From assembly GCA_014904985.1 (NCBI GenBank), contig MU128980.1, positions 1 through 64,000 of the forward strand: DNA of 64,000 nt, read 5' to 3'. Positions within the stretch are counted from its first letter, which is position 1. Every line of letters starts with the position of its first letter. The DNA is from Hydnum rufescens UP504. Taxonomy: Eukaryota; Basidiomycota; Agaricomycetes; Cantharellales; Hydnaceae. The translations under genes and the position numbers were made by a program. This document shows, piece by piece, positions 23,012-33,138 of the stretch. The notes under the pieces were generated by a model. The model saw only the letters and a program-made list of their open reading frames with translations, ran no database searches and had not been told where the DNA came from.

Positions 23012-23759
23012 TTATACGTGTTCGTGTTGCGTTTGTTTGTTTACTTATATTTGTGTGTCCTTGTTTACATCCTCCTAGTCAAAATGCGGATATCTGTGGG
23101 CTATAGAATGGTCAGCGCTTGGTTAGTTTGGTTAGTATGCTTCAATCTTCTTCCCTGACTCGTATTTTTGTTATGCTTACCTTTTCCCTGGATGTCCAGC
23201 AACTCTAACCTTAGGTTCTGCAACTATCCTTGGCTTCAGTATTTCGCGTAGATGGCTTCCAGTGGCTTGGTCTCAACAACCTTGAAGATGACTTAGCTCC
23301 AGATGGCTTTAGATAGACAGTTCTTTAGATATTAAGCAGAATGGTAGACAGTAGTTGACAGTGGTTCATTTCCAGAGTGAGGAGATGGGGGGGAACAAGA
23401 AAATCTGCTAGCTTATATACCTATCTGAAGGTGGCTGTGCATGGAGCAAGAACAAAAGAGTAATAAGGCTATGAGATCATAGTGATGTCATGGGGGAGTC
23501 ATAGTGGAGTAGAACAAAAGAGTAATAAAGAAATGATGTCATAATGCGGTCATAGCTGAGTCATCCATAGAGTGTGATGTCATAGTGAAGTCATAGTGAT
23601 GTCATTCATAAAGAGAACAAAAGGATTCATAAAGGGAATGATGTCACTAATTTGCTGAGCTTGTGGAGTGGTTGGAGCATGATGTCACTGATCTTGTGAT
23701 GTGTTTTGGGGCTCATGGGAAGCAAAATTAAAGGACATCTCCGGGTTCTGGAGATTAAT

Positions 23760-24392
23760 CTGAGCATAGTCCAGTGGTTAAGGTGTTTTTGTTACTGGTT
23801 AATAAAAGGAACAAGTGCATGGTGTGGGATTCGATGCAGAGGCAGCAGTTTGTATCCGTAATAGGCGTGCTTGGTATCATTCAATGCGGATTTTTAACAG
23901 CTTTCTGGGTGCGGTGGTTCCGAGCAGATCCGGTGTAAACTGACGGAGAAATTCGTTTTTTACCGATGGGTGTTAATTCTGATAGTAATATCATTCTGTA
24001 GAGTTCAGTTTTAATCTGTTCTTCGCGTGCTCAGTACCGTTGGATGCGGATTTTTTATATCTTTCTAGGCGCAGTTGTTCCGAGAGTATTGAATGCGAAC
24101 TGACGGAGGTATTCGTTTTTTACTGGAATCCTGGATTTTAATAATAAAATTGGCCTGGAGAGTGCAGTTTTGGTCCGTTCAACTTATGTTTGGTACCGTT
24201 CGAAAGGTGTGAATCGTAGCTTTCTAAGCGTTATATGGGTGTACCTCTCCGATCAAAACTGACGGAGTTATAAAACGAATTTCGTTTCTGCGCGTAGCCG
24301 TAATTAATCTCATAATCGGTCATGTGATTGTCCAATGGCTGGAAGTTGTGTAATTTCGCTTTTTCTGATACTGGATGTTTTTATCTTCCACA
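23760..24392 (+). mobile_element. SINE-like unit with three tandem modules
   Basis: A tRNA-like head has an A-box-type string, CATAGTCCAGTGGTTAAGGTG (23767-23787), and a B-box-type string, GGGATTCGATGC (near 23829). It is followed by three diverged modules starting near 23866, 24027 and 24184. Each contains a TTGGTA(C/T)C(G/A)TT-type start, a CTTTCT(A/G)(G/A)G core, and AACTGACGGAG with ATTCGTTT(T) near its end. The period is about 160 bp. No ORF is present. The head suggests derivation from a tRNA gene. Confidence 0.55.
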
Positions 24393-24396
24393 GCGC

Positions 24397-24722
24397 ACGC
24401 AAGGGTGGTTGATATGGGGGATGAATGTGGAGTTGAGATAACGTTTGGAATAAGCTAAAAGGAGATTTCCCAAACATCCTGCATGCTTCATGGCGGAGCA
24501 CTGGGATGGGCGCTTAATTTGATCTCTTGACTTGCGCACGTTTCAAACCGGGGAAATGCCAAAAAATGGTACATTACTACCACACTGATGACTACACCAT
24601 AGTAGTGGATACAACCGGTAGTAGTTTTGTATGCATATAACACCATCTGGATCCGCTGCCGAGTTGCTGGGCGAGCTGAGTTTCCGGATTTGCATCTGGA
24701 TGTTGCCCAAAGTCAATTACTG
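24397..24722 (-). mobile_element. TIR element copy 2, right half
   Basis: This resumes with ACGCAAGGGTGGTTGATATG and ends GATGTTGCCCAAAGTCAATT plus ACTG. It includes the tRNA-like boxes on the minus strand (24545-24605), here with TTTCAAACCGG, a weakened B box. Confidence 0.65.
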
Positions 24723-24734
24723 GGACAGACAGTT

Positions 24735-24870
24735 CCAAGTTGTAGTCCAAGGCACGAGGACTACGTACGCAGGCTAGTGAACGAAGGAGTGGCATTTGCC
24801 GAAAGTCTCGCGCTTACCTTTTCTGGTTGAGTGTGCGCACAAGACCATTGCAGCAACACCGCTCAGCCTC
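24735..24870. repeat. dispersed repeat, copy 1 (pair with 30908-31045)
   Basis: A block of about 136 bp starts CCAAGTTGTAGTC and runs through GAGTGTGCGCACAAGACCATTG. It recurs at 30908-31045 with a few substitutions and one-base indels. It therefore flanks the tyrosine-recombinase retroelement on both sides (24.9-30.7 kb) in direct orientation, and is a candidate terminal or flanking repeat of that element. Confidence 0.7.
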
Positions 24871-25039
24871 TCATTCCTTGTTTTCATTCCATCTCTAGTC
24901 AGTTTCTTTTCTGCGATGCTTCCACCAGAGCTATCGACAAGTGGCCCAGCCTCACGAGTCCCGCAGCCAGGAGTAGTCACCGATGTGCCGACAGTAATTC
25001 CCCGAGAATCCCAGGGTTGGCAGCACCCGGGGGCAAGGT

Positions 25040-26079
25040 TCCTCAGCCGGGGGGGGTGGCACTTCCTCCAAGGCGTCTGTTACGCTTAAGGATAGTCTGT
25101 CAGAATTGGAGAAGGTGGCGGTCTTGCTTCGTACATTGCAGGCGGAATGCGATCAATTTGTGCTGGAGCGTCAGCGCCTGGTGGAGCAGCATGAAGCAGA
25201 ACTCCGTTCAGTCAAATCCAAGGTGAAGTCCTCAGCAACCCAGAAGAGTGCGAGCCTTCCCTTATCAAGTCCTATCCCACCTCTAACATCCCCAACCCTT
25301 CCTGGGCGATCTGGACAATCTGGGAGTGGGGCAGTTGGGGCCCGGCCGAGGTCAATCCTTTGGTTCTTCCATTGGAGGCGGTGGCTGCAGTCACGCAGCC
25401 TTGTCTCACAGTGCATGACCCTGCTGTTGAGAAGGTTATTGCCGCTGTCGTGGCAGCGTCTCTTGGGCAGAATGCAACACCAGACCCGAAGGCAGACAAG
25501 ACCTTTGCCTTTGAACCATCGCTCTTCATGGATCCGGTAGATCTTCAGCGCTTCGATGTTTTGCCATCGATTGTGGTCCGGATGATTGACAGGGGCTACT
25601 TTGTTCCTTTGTCAGCTATGACGGCGGAGATATGTGCAAGGTACAAGCAGGATTCATCAATTATTCCATCGATCCGCAAGCTCATTAGTCAGGAAGATAC
25701 ATCAAAGGAGGCAGAGTTTGTGGATGCGGACAAGCTTGCGGCGAGTGACCTCATGATTGATAAGAGTCATTGGCTCCAAGGCTATGAGCGTCTCCTGCGG
25801 GCCATGAAAACACAGTACCATCTGGATGTTATTGCTTCAGTTCAACATCTTAGGGATTACCTTGTCACTCATTGGTTCTTCGACCTGCAGTTCTCAGTTA
25901 TCGCACATTGCGATCTTTCCCTGTGGAAGAAGTTCTTCAGCACTATGGTCGACTTCAGGCTCTACGACATCGAGACAGCCTTGGTCGAGGCCAGAGAGGC
26001 TCAAGTGGATGCAGATAATGCAAAGCTAATTGAAGATCAAGAGAGAGATATATGGGGCAATCTCGATCTCTCGCGGTAA
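25040..26079 (+). pseudogene. Gag-like protein of a tyrosine-recombinase retroelement
   Basis: An open frame covers about 25040-25340 (SVTLKDSLSELEKVAVLLRT, then a coiled-coil-like segment and a Pro/Ser linker). A one-base frame change follows, and the frame continues 25360-26079. The second part reads EPSLFMDPVDLQRFDVLPSI, later DKSHWLQGYERLLRAMKTQY and WKKFFSTMVDFRLYDIETAL, ending DIWGNLDLSR. There is no catalytic motif. Position, composition and linkage to the recombinase suggest a nucleocapsid (Gag-like) ORF of a DIRS/Ngaro-type element. Identity rests on context and is not certain. Confidence 0.55.
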
Positions 26080-26099
26080 TGGGAAATGATCTTCGATTG

Positions 26100-28046
26100 C
26101 CCATGGACCAGCGTTACGCACCCGACACAAAAAAAAAAAAAAAAAAAAAAAACACCGAAGATAGCGCCACCAATTGATCCTCAATTATCTGGCCAACACG
26201 CACATGAATCCTAAACCCTCGACATCCAGGATAGCCGACATAGCAAACTCAATAGCCAGACTCTCAAGCCAACCAATATCGCCCCTTCGATTCCAACTAC
26301 CCTGCGATGCAATGCCATGCTTATAAGAATTATGACCGCAGGCCAACTCCAAAGTCTGTCCGAGGCATCAACTGAATGCCAAGCTCGATGGTGGCCCCGA
26401 TACAATCGGAAAGATCACAGGAAACCAACTGAGCTTCCCCAGTCCAATCTACCATGACAGAATGCTGGAAGAACCCTTCTGAGCGTGAGATGACTGTGAA
26501 AGAGGCAATACATTGCTGGAGCGCGCCCCGACCGTGACCTGCCCACCGAGCACAAACAGAATGTGGACCAAAGAGCCAATGCACTTCTGCAGGAGAAGTG
26601 AACCTGTGAGCGATGACTTGCGAGTCGAGCATATCATGCAGTGAGTCCATAATTCACCGCTTATTCTTCAGGGGGGGGGGGGGGGGGGTGCAATGAGACT
26701 CGTCAATTCCATGTCCCAGAGGACCCGACCATAAACTGTTGTGAAGGCAAAAGCAACCACTTGTAAGCTGCCCAGGGCATCCCAAATCAGCGGATACCCA
26801 CGACATCATCCGATTTATACGGATGAACGTCCAGTCGACTGGAATACTGGCCATCCGGGGCTGAATGAGATTTGAAGAACCTCGACCGGGACTGATGCAT
26901 GCCCTTCCTCTAATTCGCTGTGCAGAGACCCTTGTCTGTGAACATAGAAAATGATTGTGTATGCAAAGGATGATGCGCTGTGGGCAGCATCTCCACCACT
27001 TGGTTCAGCAAACAGAAATGAAATCATCGACCCAACGGCCTATCGGGCCCATGCCAGCTGCTTCCAGGTAAGCAATGACTGGCTCAAAGGGCTGCACCAC
27101 CAGATTCCGGCCCCTGAAGTCACCCAAACATAACTGCCATGGTTAACCAAAAACCGTCCTGAAGGTCCGCCAGACCTGAATGGGTTCAAAGAAAAAATAT
27201 GGGCACACTGCTAATACGCTGCGTCGATATCGCCCTTGCTGCCCCGGGTGCCCAAAGGACAACGTGCGATCTGGCTGAAAGTCGATGGGGACAAAATCGA
27301 ACCCAAGGCATATATGCATAGCCAAAGGTGGAAATGGATCGACACCAATGAAGAGCGTACAAAACATGCCACAGAAAGGAATGCCTCAATGTGGCTTACG
27401 CAAGGAATACCGAGACATCACTGAGCTGCACTGGCGACATGCCACAGAGGTGAATGCACAGCGTCATGGCACAATAGTGAAGGCTCCCACGGGGGAACAA
27501 CAGAACAACAGGAACAGAGTGAAAAGAAACGAGGACACATACATAGATTGTCTTCATCCTGCTGTGCCCATCCCAGCGAGTGCAGAAATCATCAATCTAG
27601 TCAGTCTTGACTGAAAGCCAAATCGTCTTTGCAGATACGATCCACCACCATCGCGCCACTGTCCCCTGCTGGCCTGGTTTGCGAGGTTCGGGACCCACAC
27701 AATCGGGGCTGAAAAAATTGCCCCCAGTGTGCAAAATCATATGGCTGGTCCTCAGAGAAAGGGCTGTGATCCTTCCTAAGCTGTGCCTCCCCGCAAAATT
27801 TATAAGGAAATCTGCATGTTCAAAGGACAATGGACGATAAGGGACGTGAAAGTAGGATATAAGAAGGGTATGATGAAAGATGAGAACCTCGCGAAGCTGT
27901 TGAATTAAACTTGGGGAACTGTCAAGAATGCCATATTCTACGTAAGGTCTGCTCGAATGCCTGCATGGAAAGGGTGAGGACCTTATGGAGCTCCTTGGCA
28001 AGTGGTGCGAAGTTTCATGGCCGGGATCGCAGATGTGAGACCTCAT
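26100..28046 (-). pseudogene. reverse transcriptase remnant (DIRS-like), antiparallel
   Basis: Read on the minus strand with several frame changes. An upstream portion lies near 28046-27600, and a fingers/palm-like part near 27390-27140 (FDFVPIDFQPDRTLSFGHPG). The catalytic-type block near 27050 is EAAGMGPIGRWVDDFISVC, where VDDF corresponds to the x-D-D motif of retroelement RTs. Downstream pieces near 26650-26340 (HSVMVDWTGEAQLVSCDLSD) may be the RNase H side. A 24-base A run (26129-26152) and an 18-base G run (26671-26688) interrupt it. Stops and frameshifts abound, so it is inactive. It faces opposite to the Gag-like and recombinase ORFs. Confidence 0.55.
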
Positions 28047-28429
28047 GGAGAGCAGAGCAGGATGAAGAGCAGGTCGACCACAGCCAAAGGATAGACAGAA
28101 GATCTTCCATCACTGGCCTGACAGCTCTGTTACCACCCCCACTGCGCTAGAGGGCTGTCTGCCTTCCCTGCTGGAAGCTGTGCAACTGGGGCACGATGCT
28201 CCTTCCTTCCACAGAGAAAACAGCACCTGGTGAAGGTTCCCGAGTGCTGTCCCCCGAAGGGACCGCTGATTACTCACTTTGAGGGAGATACTGGATCAAG
28301 GAGCCTGGCCCCTTGTTGTGGAGTGAGACTAGCCCATAACCAGAATGTGACGGTGATGGATCAATCGTTATTGGATCAAGCGATTGCCCAGATATGATGC
28401 GCATGCTGGGTCCGCAGTGTTGGAACACG

Positions 28430-28454
28430 NNNNNNNNNNNNNNNNNNNNNNNNN
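28430..28454. other. assembly gap (25 N)
   Basis: Exactly 25 N. The same length as the second gap suggests a fixed placeholder, so the true missing length is unknown. Confidence 0.99.
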
Positions 28455-28464
28455 GCTCCAGAGG

Positions 28465-29280
28465 TTATATCAAAACAGGACCAGATGCAAAAACCAAACC
28501 ACCAAAAAGGCACTGGGAAGACCACATCAGCCTGGGGTTATCTGCTGGATTCACATAATACTGGCGGACTAATCTCGAAATTCTTCTCCTGCGGTAAATT
28601 GGGTAATGGATCTTCGGATTTGCCTCATGGACCAGCCTGTTACGCCCCCGCACCCTGAAGGATAGCGCCACCAATTGATCCCCATTATCTCTCTCAATCA
28701 CGCACATTCGAATCTCTAACCCCTCGGCATCCAGAATACCGACATACAAACTCGAATAAGCCAACTCTCTCAAAGCCAACCAATAATCGCACCCTGTCGA
28801 TTCCAACTACCCTGGATGCATCATGGCCCCATGCCTTTATAAGAAGTATGAACCCGCAGCGCCCAACTTCCAAAGCCTGTCGAAGGCATCCAACTGATTA
28901 TGCCAAAAGCTCGATGGGTGGCCCGTGATCTAACAGCCCGGAAGATCCCAGGCAAAACCAACCGAGCCTTCCCACCATGTCCCAATCTACCATGACAGAT
29001 GCTGGAAGGAACCCCTTGAGCGTGAGATGACTAATAGGAGGCCAATACATCGCTGGAGCGCCCCAGCTGTGACCTGCTCAGCCTGATGCACAAAAAGATG
29101 GACCAAGGGAGCTCATGCACCTTCTGCAAGGGTAGAAATGGACCTGCGGAGCTGATGTACCTTGCGATTCGAGCATAATCAATGCACGCGAGTCCATATT
29201 TCAACCGCTTATCTTCTGGCAATGAGACTCGTCAAGTTCCATAGGTCCAGAGAACCCTACATAAACCGTACCTCTCGGAA
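28465..29280 (-). pseudogene. second copy of the RT-downstream region
   Basis: The minus strand carries a diverged duplicate of 26090-26680. It shares the 'GATAGCGCCACCAATTGATCC' plus-strand string (28663 here, near 26160 there), and VMVDW reads near 29000. The open stretch at 28806-28465 includes YVGILDAEGLEIRMCVIERD. Frames are broken. Together with the antiparallel RT it suggests nested or rearranged copies of the same element, on both sides of the gap. Confidence 0.5.
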
Positions 29281-29539
29281 GGCCAAAAAGGCAACCATCT
29301 CCTCTTTTTGAGCTTCAGCAATATTTGTTTGAGGTCTAATTCAATGTTCTGTTCCTTCAGAGAGGGGTTCCCCCCTCAGCCAGACTATCATAGTAATGCA
29401 GTCTGATGGGCTATTTACAATTGTCCCAGTTCCTCCATCCCAGGGCCATCCATCGACCAGGAGGTCAGGTTTTCATCATAACCTCTTCCGGCCGCATGTC
29501 AAGGCGGCTGATCGCATTTTCTGCTGGACCTCTCCTGCA

Positions 29540-30671
29540 GTTCTCATGGCCCGGGCGAGGTTGCTTGAAGCATCTCCTGGCCTTGCCCTTAGTTTAGCTA
29601 AGGTTCAGTCAGTTGCAAGTAAGGCTTGGGAGGGGTCAACACGGACAACTTATGGTGCTGGCCTGGCTCGCTGGGCTGAGTGGTGTGATGATAATGGGAT
29701 TCCGGAGCAAGACCGGATGCCAATTGAGAAGGTGCACCTGACATGCTTCATTGCAGATGCAGCTGGACTATCGGCATCTCAGGTTTCAAGAATTGGCTCA
29801 ATGGACTCCGGGCATGCATCATTTTCATCAGATGCCTTGGTGTGGGGATGATCCTTACATTCATCTTCTCTTGGAAGGCGCTAAGAAGATGCCCCAAAGG
29901 CATCCGTTCGTGAGCCAAGGCCCCCGATCACCCTGAGTCACCTCTATGCAATTTACAGCAGATGAATTTCCAGGATACATATGAGCAGCTTGCTGGCGGT
30001 ATTATGTCAGCCTTTTGGGACTAGCTAGACTTGGCGAGCTCACAGTCCCATCTAGGGCTGGTTTCATCCAGGGGCGGCATGTCGCGTGGGGCACAGTCAT
30101 AAACTGGGAGGATGTCCTTGGGGTACAGTCAGTCGCACTGCAGCTCCCATGGACAAAGACAGCTTGCAATGGAGCAAATCTTATCCTTACCCGCGAAGAG
30201 GACTGTTCTTGCCCCTACCGAGCCATTCAGCAGCACTTCCTTATGAATTCCGGTCTGCCTGACCAGGCTCATTTCTTTGCATTCCGGACAGCAGCTGGGT
30301 GGGAGCCCATGGTGAAACGGGACCTCATGGATCACTGTCAGCAGATCTGGTCAGCAGCAGGCATCTGGGACCTCCCCTCAGGCCACAGCTTTCACATTGG
30401 TGGGACCACCCATTTGCTCAGCAGGGGGACAGACCCACAGGTGGTCCAGAAACTTGGCCGCTGGAGCTCTGATGCGTTCTTCCTTTATTGGCACAATACA
30501 CAGCTTATCATTCCAAGGCATGTTCATGATGCAGGTGTATGGGCACATATGGATGCAGAGATGAACAGCTACTTTGGAGAGGTCTCACCCGAGGTGTTGC
30601 AGCACTGGAAGGTGATTCAAAGTGAGAGGCAAAAGCTTAAGCGAGGGAATGGACCATCTCGGGTCCGGTAG
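29540..30671 (+). pseudogene. tyrosine recombinase of a DIRS/Ngaro-type element
   Basis: Catalytic-domain remnant of a phage-integrase-like recombinase. The N-terminal core-binding part (SLAKVQSVASKAWEGSTRTT, LARWAEWCDD) runs from 29540. It is frameshifted near 29790, with NWLNGLRACIIF-like sequence in another frame, and again near 29930-30010. The long final part (30015-30671) has box I (GLARLGELTVPS, with its Arg). Box II is GHSFHIGGTTHLLSRG, then QKLGRWSSDAFFLYWHNTQ with the candidate Tyr. The usual H-x-x-R of box II is H-S-F-H here, so the second catalytic Arg is replaced. Inactive from frameshifts alone. Confidence 0.8.
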
Positions 30672-30779
30672 CTGGAGTACATAGATTAATTCAGAAGTTC
30701 AGCCGTCAGTGGGGTGTGGGGATAGTCAGTCGTGGCTGGGCCTGACGCACCTATGGTTTGGGCCTCCGGCTGGATGGGC

Positions 30780-31241
30780 GCATAGTCGGTCGGCCTCCAG
30801 TCTCACACACCGAGTTTCGCCTGATGGCGAAACCCCACACACACCTGCCAGGTGCAACTTTCTCATTTGGCTTGAGGCCAAACAACACGCACATGAGTTC
30901 ACTAGCTCCAAGTTGTAGTCTGAGGCACGAGGACTACATACGCAGGCTAGTGAACGAAGGAGCGGCGTTTGCCGAAGTCTCGCGCTTACCTTTCTGGTTG
31001 AGTGTGTGCGCAAGACCATTGCAGCAACGCCGCTCAGCCTCCCGCCACCCCAACCCACCCTTGCATCTGGCTTAGTCATGAGATCCCACCCACTGCCCGG
31101 AGCCCTCCCGCCCCGCATAGTCGGTTGGCCTCCAGTCTCACACACCAAGTTTTGCCTGACGGCGAAACCCCACACACACCTGCCAGGTGCAACTTTCTCA
31201 TTTGGCTTGAGGCCAAACAACACGCACATGAGTTCACTAGC
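30780..31241. repeat. 126-bp direct repeat pair with internal palindromes
   Basis: 30780-30907 and 31115-31241 are near-identical, starting GCATAGTCGGT(C/T)GGCCTCC and ending CATGAGTTCACTAGCT. Each contains the perfect palindrome CACCTGCCAGGTG and a hairpin TTGGC-TTGAG-GCCAA. The 30908-31045 copy of the 24735 repeat sits between them. The first copy is followed by the dispersed repeat, the second by TIR copy 3. Confidence 0.8.
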
Positions 31242-31792
31242 TGAGGACTTTGGGCAACATCCAGAAGCAAAAACCGGAAATTCGGCGCCACAACTCAACA
31301 CCGGCCGAAGGTGAGGGGTGTGTAAGTCGGTAAATACGGTATTTGGGCCTGTAAAATTCACAGAAGTAGGTTATTAGTTATATTTTAAAGTTATTTGAGA
31401 AGTCTCGGGTGAATTTGAAGAGGATAATCGAACATTCCCAAAAAGGAAATATCTGACCTCTCGCGCACGCAAGGGTGGTTGATATGGGGGATGAATGTGG
31501 AGTTGAGATAACATTTGGAATAAGCTAAAGGAGTTTTCCCAAACATCCTGCATGCTTCACAGCGGAGCACTGGGATGGGCGCTTAATTTGATCTCTTGAC
31601 TTGCGCAGGTTTCGAACCGGGGAAATGCAAAAAAGACAGGACATTACTACCACACTAGCCACTACACTACAATAGAAAATACAAATCATTCTAGTTTTGT
31701 ATGTATATAACACCATCTGGATCTGCCGCCGAGTTGCTGGGCGAGCCGAGATTCCGGATTTGCATCCGGATGTTGCCCAAAGTCAATTACTG
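31241..31792 (-). mobile_element. TIR element with tRNA-like promoter, copy 3 (uninterrupted)
   Basis: About 550 bp, ends GACTTTGGGCAACATCC and its complement. On the minus strand TAGTGGCTAGTGTGGTAGTA (A-box-like, about 31670-31650) and CCCGGTTCGAAACCTGCGC (B-box-like, near 31620-31602) are best preserved here. It is followed by GGGACCGACAGTT and then duplication copy 2. Confidence 0.65.
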
Positions 31793-31804
31793 GGACCGAC
31801 AGTT

Positions 31805-32835
31805 CCAGCTTCTTTCGAGGCCAAGGCTTCAGCGCTGCCCGAATTGGTGAGAATTCGGCGTCCTTCGGACTTCTCCGCCCATACGCAGTAAGAGACACCG
31901 AGCTCATCTCATCCAGCATTGGCGAGGAGTTTCAGTCCGCAGAGCGGACATCATAACTCGAGCCTATCTCGCGTTATGCTAGCAAAAACTAGCCTGTATT
32001 CCAATTAATCACCCGATGGAGGACACGGCGAGAGATTGTCTGAGTTCAATTGTGGCAATGGGTCTACCATGGCGCACTCCCTTGTACGTTCCTGATCCCC
32101 TCTGGTGGTCACAGTCTTCTGTTCAGGCATATGTTGGTTAACATCTGCCCCCTCCCAGGACCGGGAGTGCGCATCACGCCTGCGCTTATTTTGGGTTATA
32201 TTACTCATTTCGCCCCAGGAGTGACGAATATTGCGGGTGTGACCTCGAAGTCAAGATCGCTTCGGCGTACTTGAATGAGGAAGTTGCGAAAGCTGGCCGA
32301 GGGCAATATGCCTCCGAATGCTTGACATCGGATCTGATGAAGTATCTCGATGGTGCTGATGGTCAAGCCAAGTTATAGGCCTTTGTTTTGTATTCGAGTT
32401 CGAAAGGATTTCTTTTTGTTGGAACTTGGAATGAAAAGGTGAAGGGGAAAATTATGGATATTTAGAGGATGAGGCGAGGGCTGCGTTTGTATCCTTGTAC
32501 TGTTAACTGTACCCTCTTAACTCTATCTTCCGTCACTTTCTATGCGATTGATTGTTAGATCTTGTAACTCGCCGTTTCGTTGAAGCGCCTGGCGTTTAAC
32601 GCAATCTACCCACATTTGGTGTCGTCACACTGCATTTCAACAAAGACCAATCGGCTTTATTCCCAAATCGAGTCCATCAATTGGGCATCTTCCCCCCATC
32701 ACAACATCTAGAATCTGCTATCTATGGAGTTGGCTCTCGGGCCGTTGAATGGACGCAAGCTCGGAGAAAGTTGTGGCACCAAATAAATCACGTGGTCCAT
32801 GACGCGAAGCTGGAGATTGCCGGGAGGGGACCGAC
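31805..32835. repeat. 1.03-kb segmental duplication, copy 2
   Basis: Partner of 20894-21925. At its right end it runs without interruption into the promoter of protease copy C, which shows the original arrangement: malate synthase 3' end, spacer, protease. Confidence 0.9.
32010..32378 (+). pseudogene. malate synthase 3'-terminal fragment, copy 2 (AKL end)
   Basis: Same broken pieces as 21100-21468. LMED-type sequence is interrupted by a frame change, then QLWQWVYHG-like sequence with its own indels, GVRITPALILGYITHF, and LNEEVAKAGRG followed by DGADGQAKL and a stop at 32376-32378. The AKL peroxisomal signal is kept. Confidence 0.7.
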
Positions 32836-33063
32836 GCCACCATCACCCGATAGAAAAGACAATCTCCAAAACATCTACAATAGGGTGAGTTTCGTAGTGA
32901 TACTTTCTTTCATCTCCCAGCTGAGGACATTTCGCGCTTGAAACGGAAACAAGAACCAAGCCAGCAGTTTTGTATAGGAACGTGGCCGCGGAACGGCATC
33001 AAATGCATCGCAGGCAGCAGTTTTGTGCTGCAGAGGAACGTGGCCGCGGATCAAATGCACTGC
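32785..33063 (+). promoter_or_regulatory. promoter elements of protease copy C
   Basis: CACGTG in AATCACGTGGTCCATGACGCG near 32790, about 350 bp before the ATG. The paired motif appears as GGAACGGCATCAAATGCATCGC (about 32990-33011) and a shortened CGGATCAAATGCACTGC (33046-33063). This copy is the most diverged of the three. Confidence 0.4.
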
Positions 33064-33138
33064 TTTCAAGCGCCTTACCCAACATGAAATTTTTTACAAG
33101 CCATCGTTCCTACCTCCAACCTGTCAGAATAGCCCTTC

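Larger units (their letters stand above)
22708..24396. mobile_element. 1.69-kb composite insertion splitting TIR copy 2
   Basis: The insertion is flanked by GCGC at 22704-22707 and 24393-24396, a probable 4-bp target duplication. The left part (about 22708-23400) looks like a minus-strand LTR-type sequence with a CTATATAAGCTAGCAG promoter-like string (reverse of 23400-23425). Near 23480-23660 there are repeated GATGTCA(T/C) motifs. The right part is the SINE-like unit described separately. No coding capacity was seen. Confidence 0.5.
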
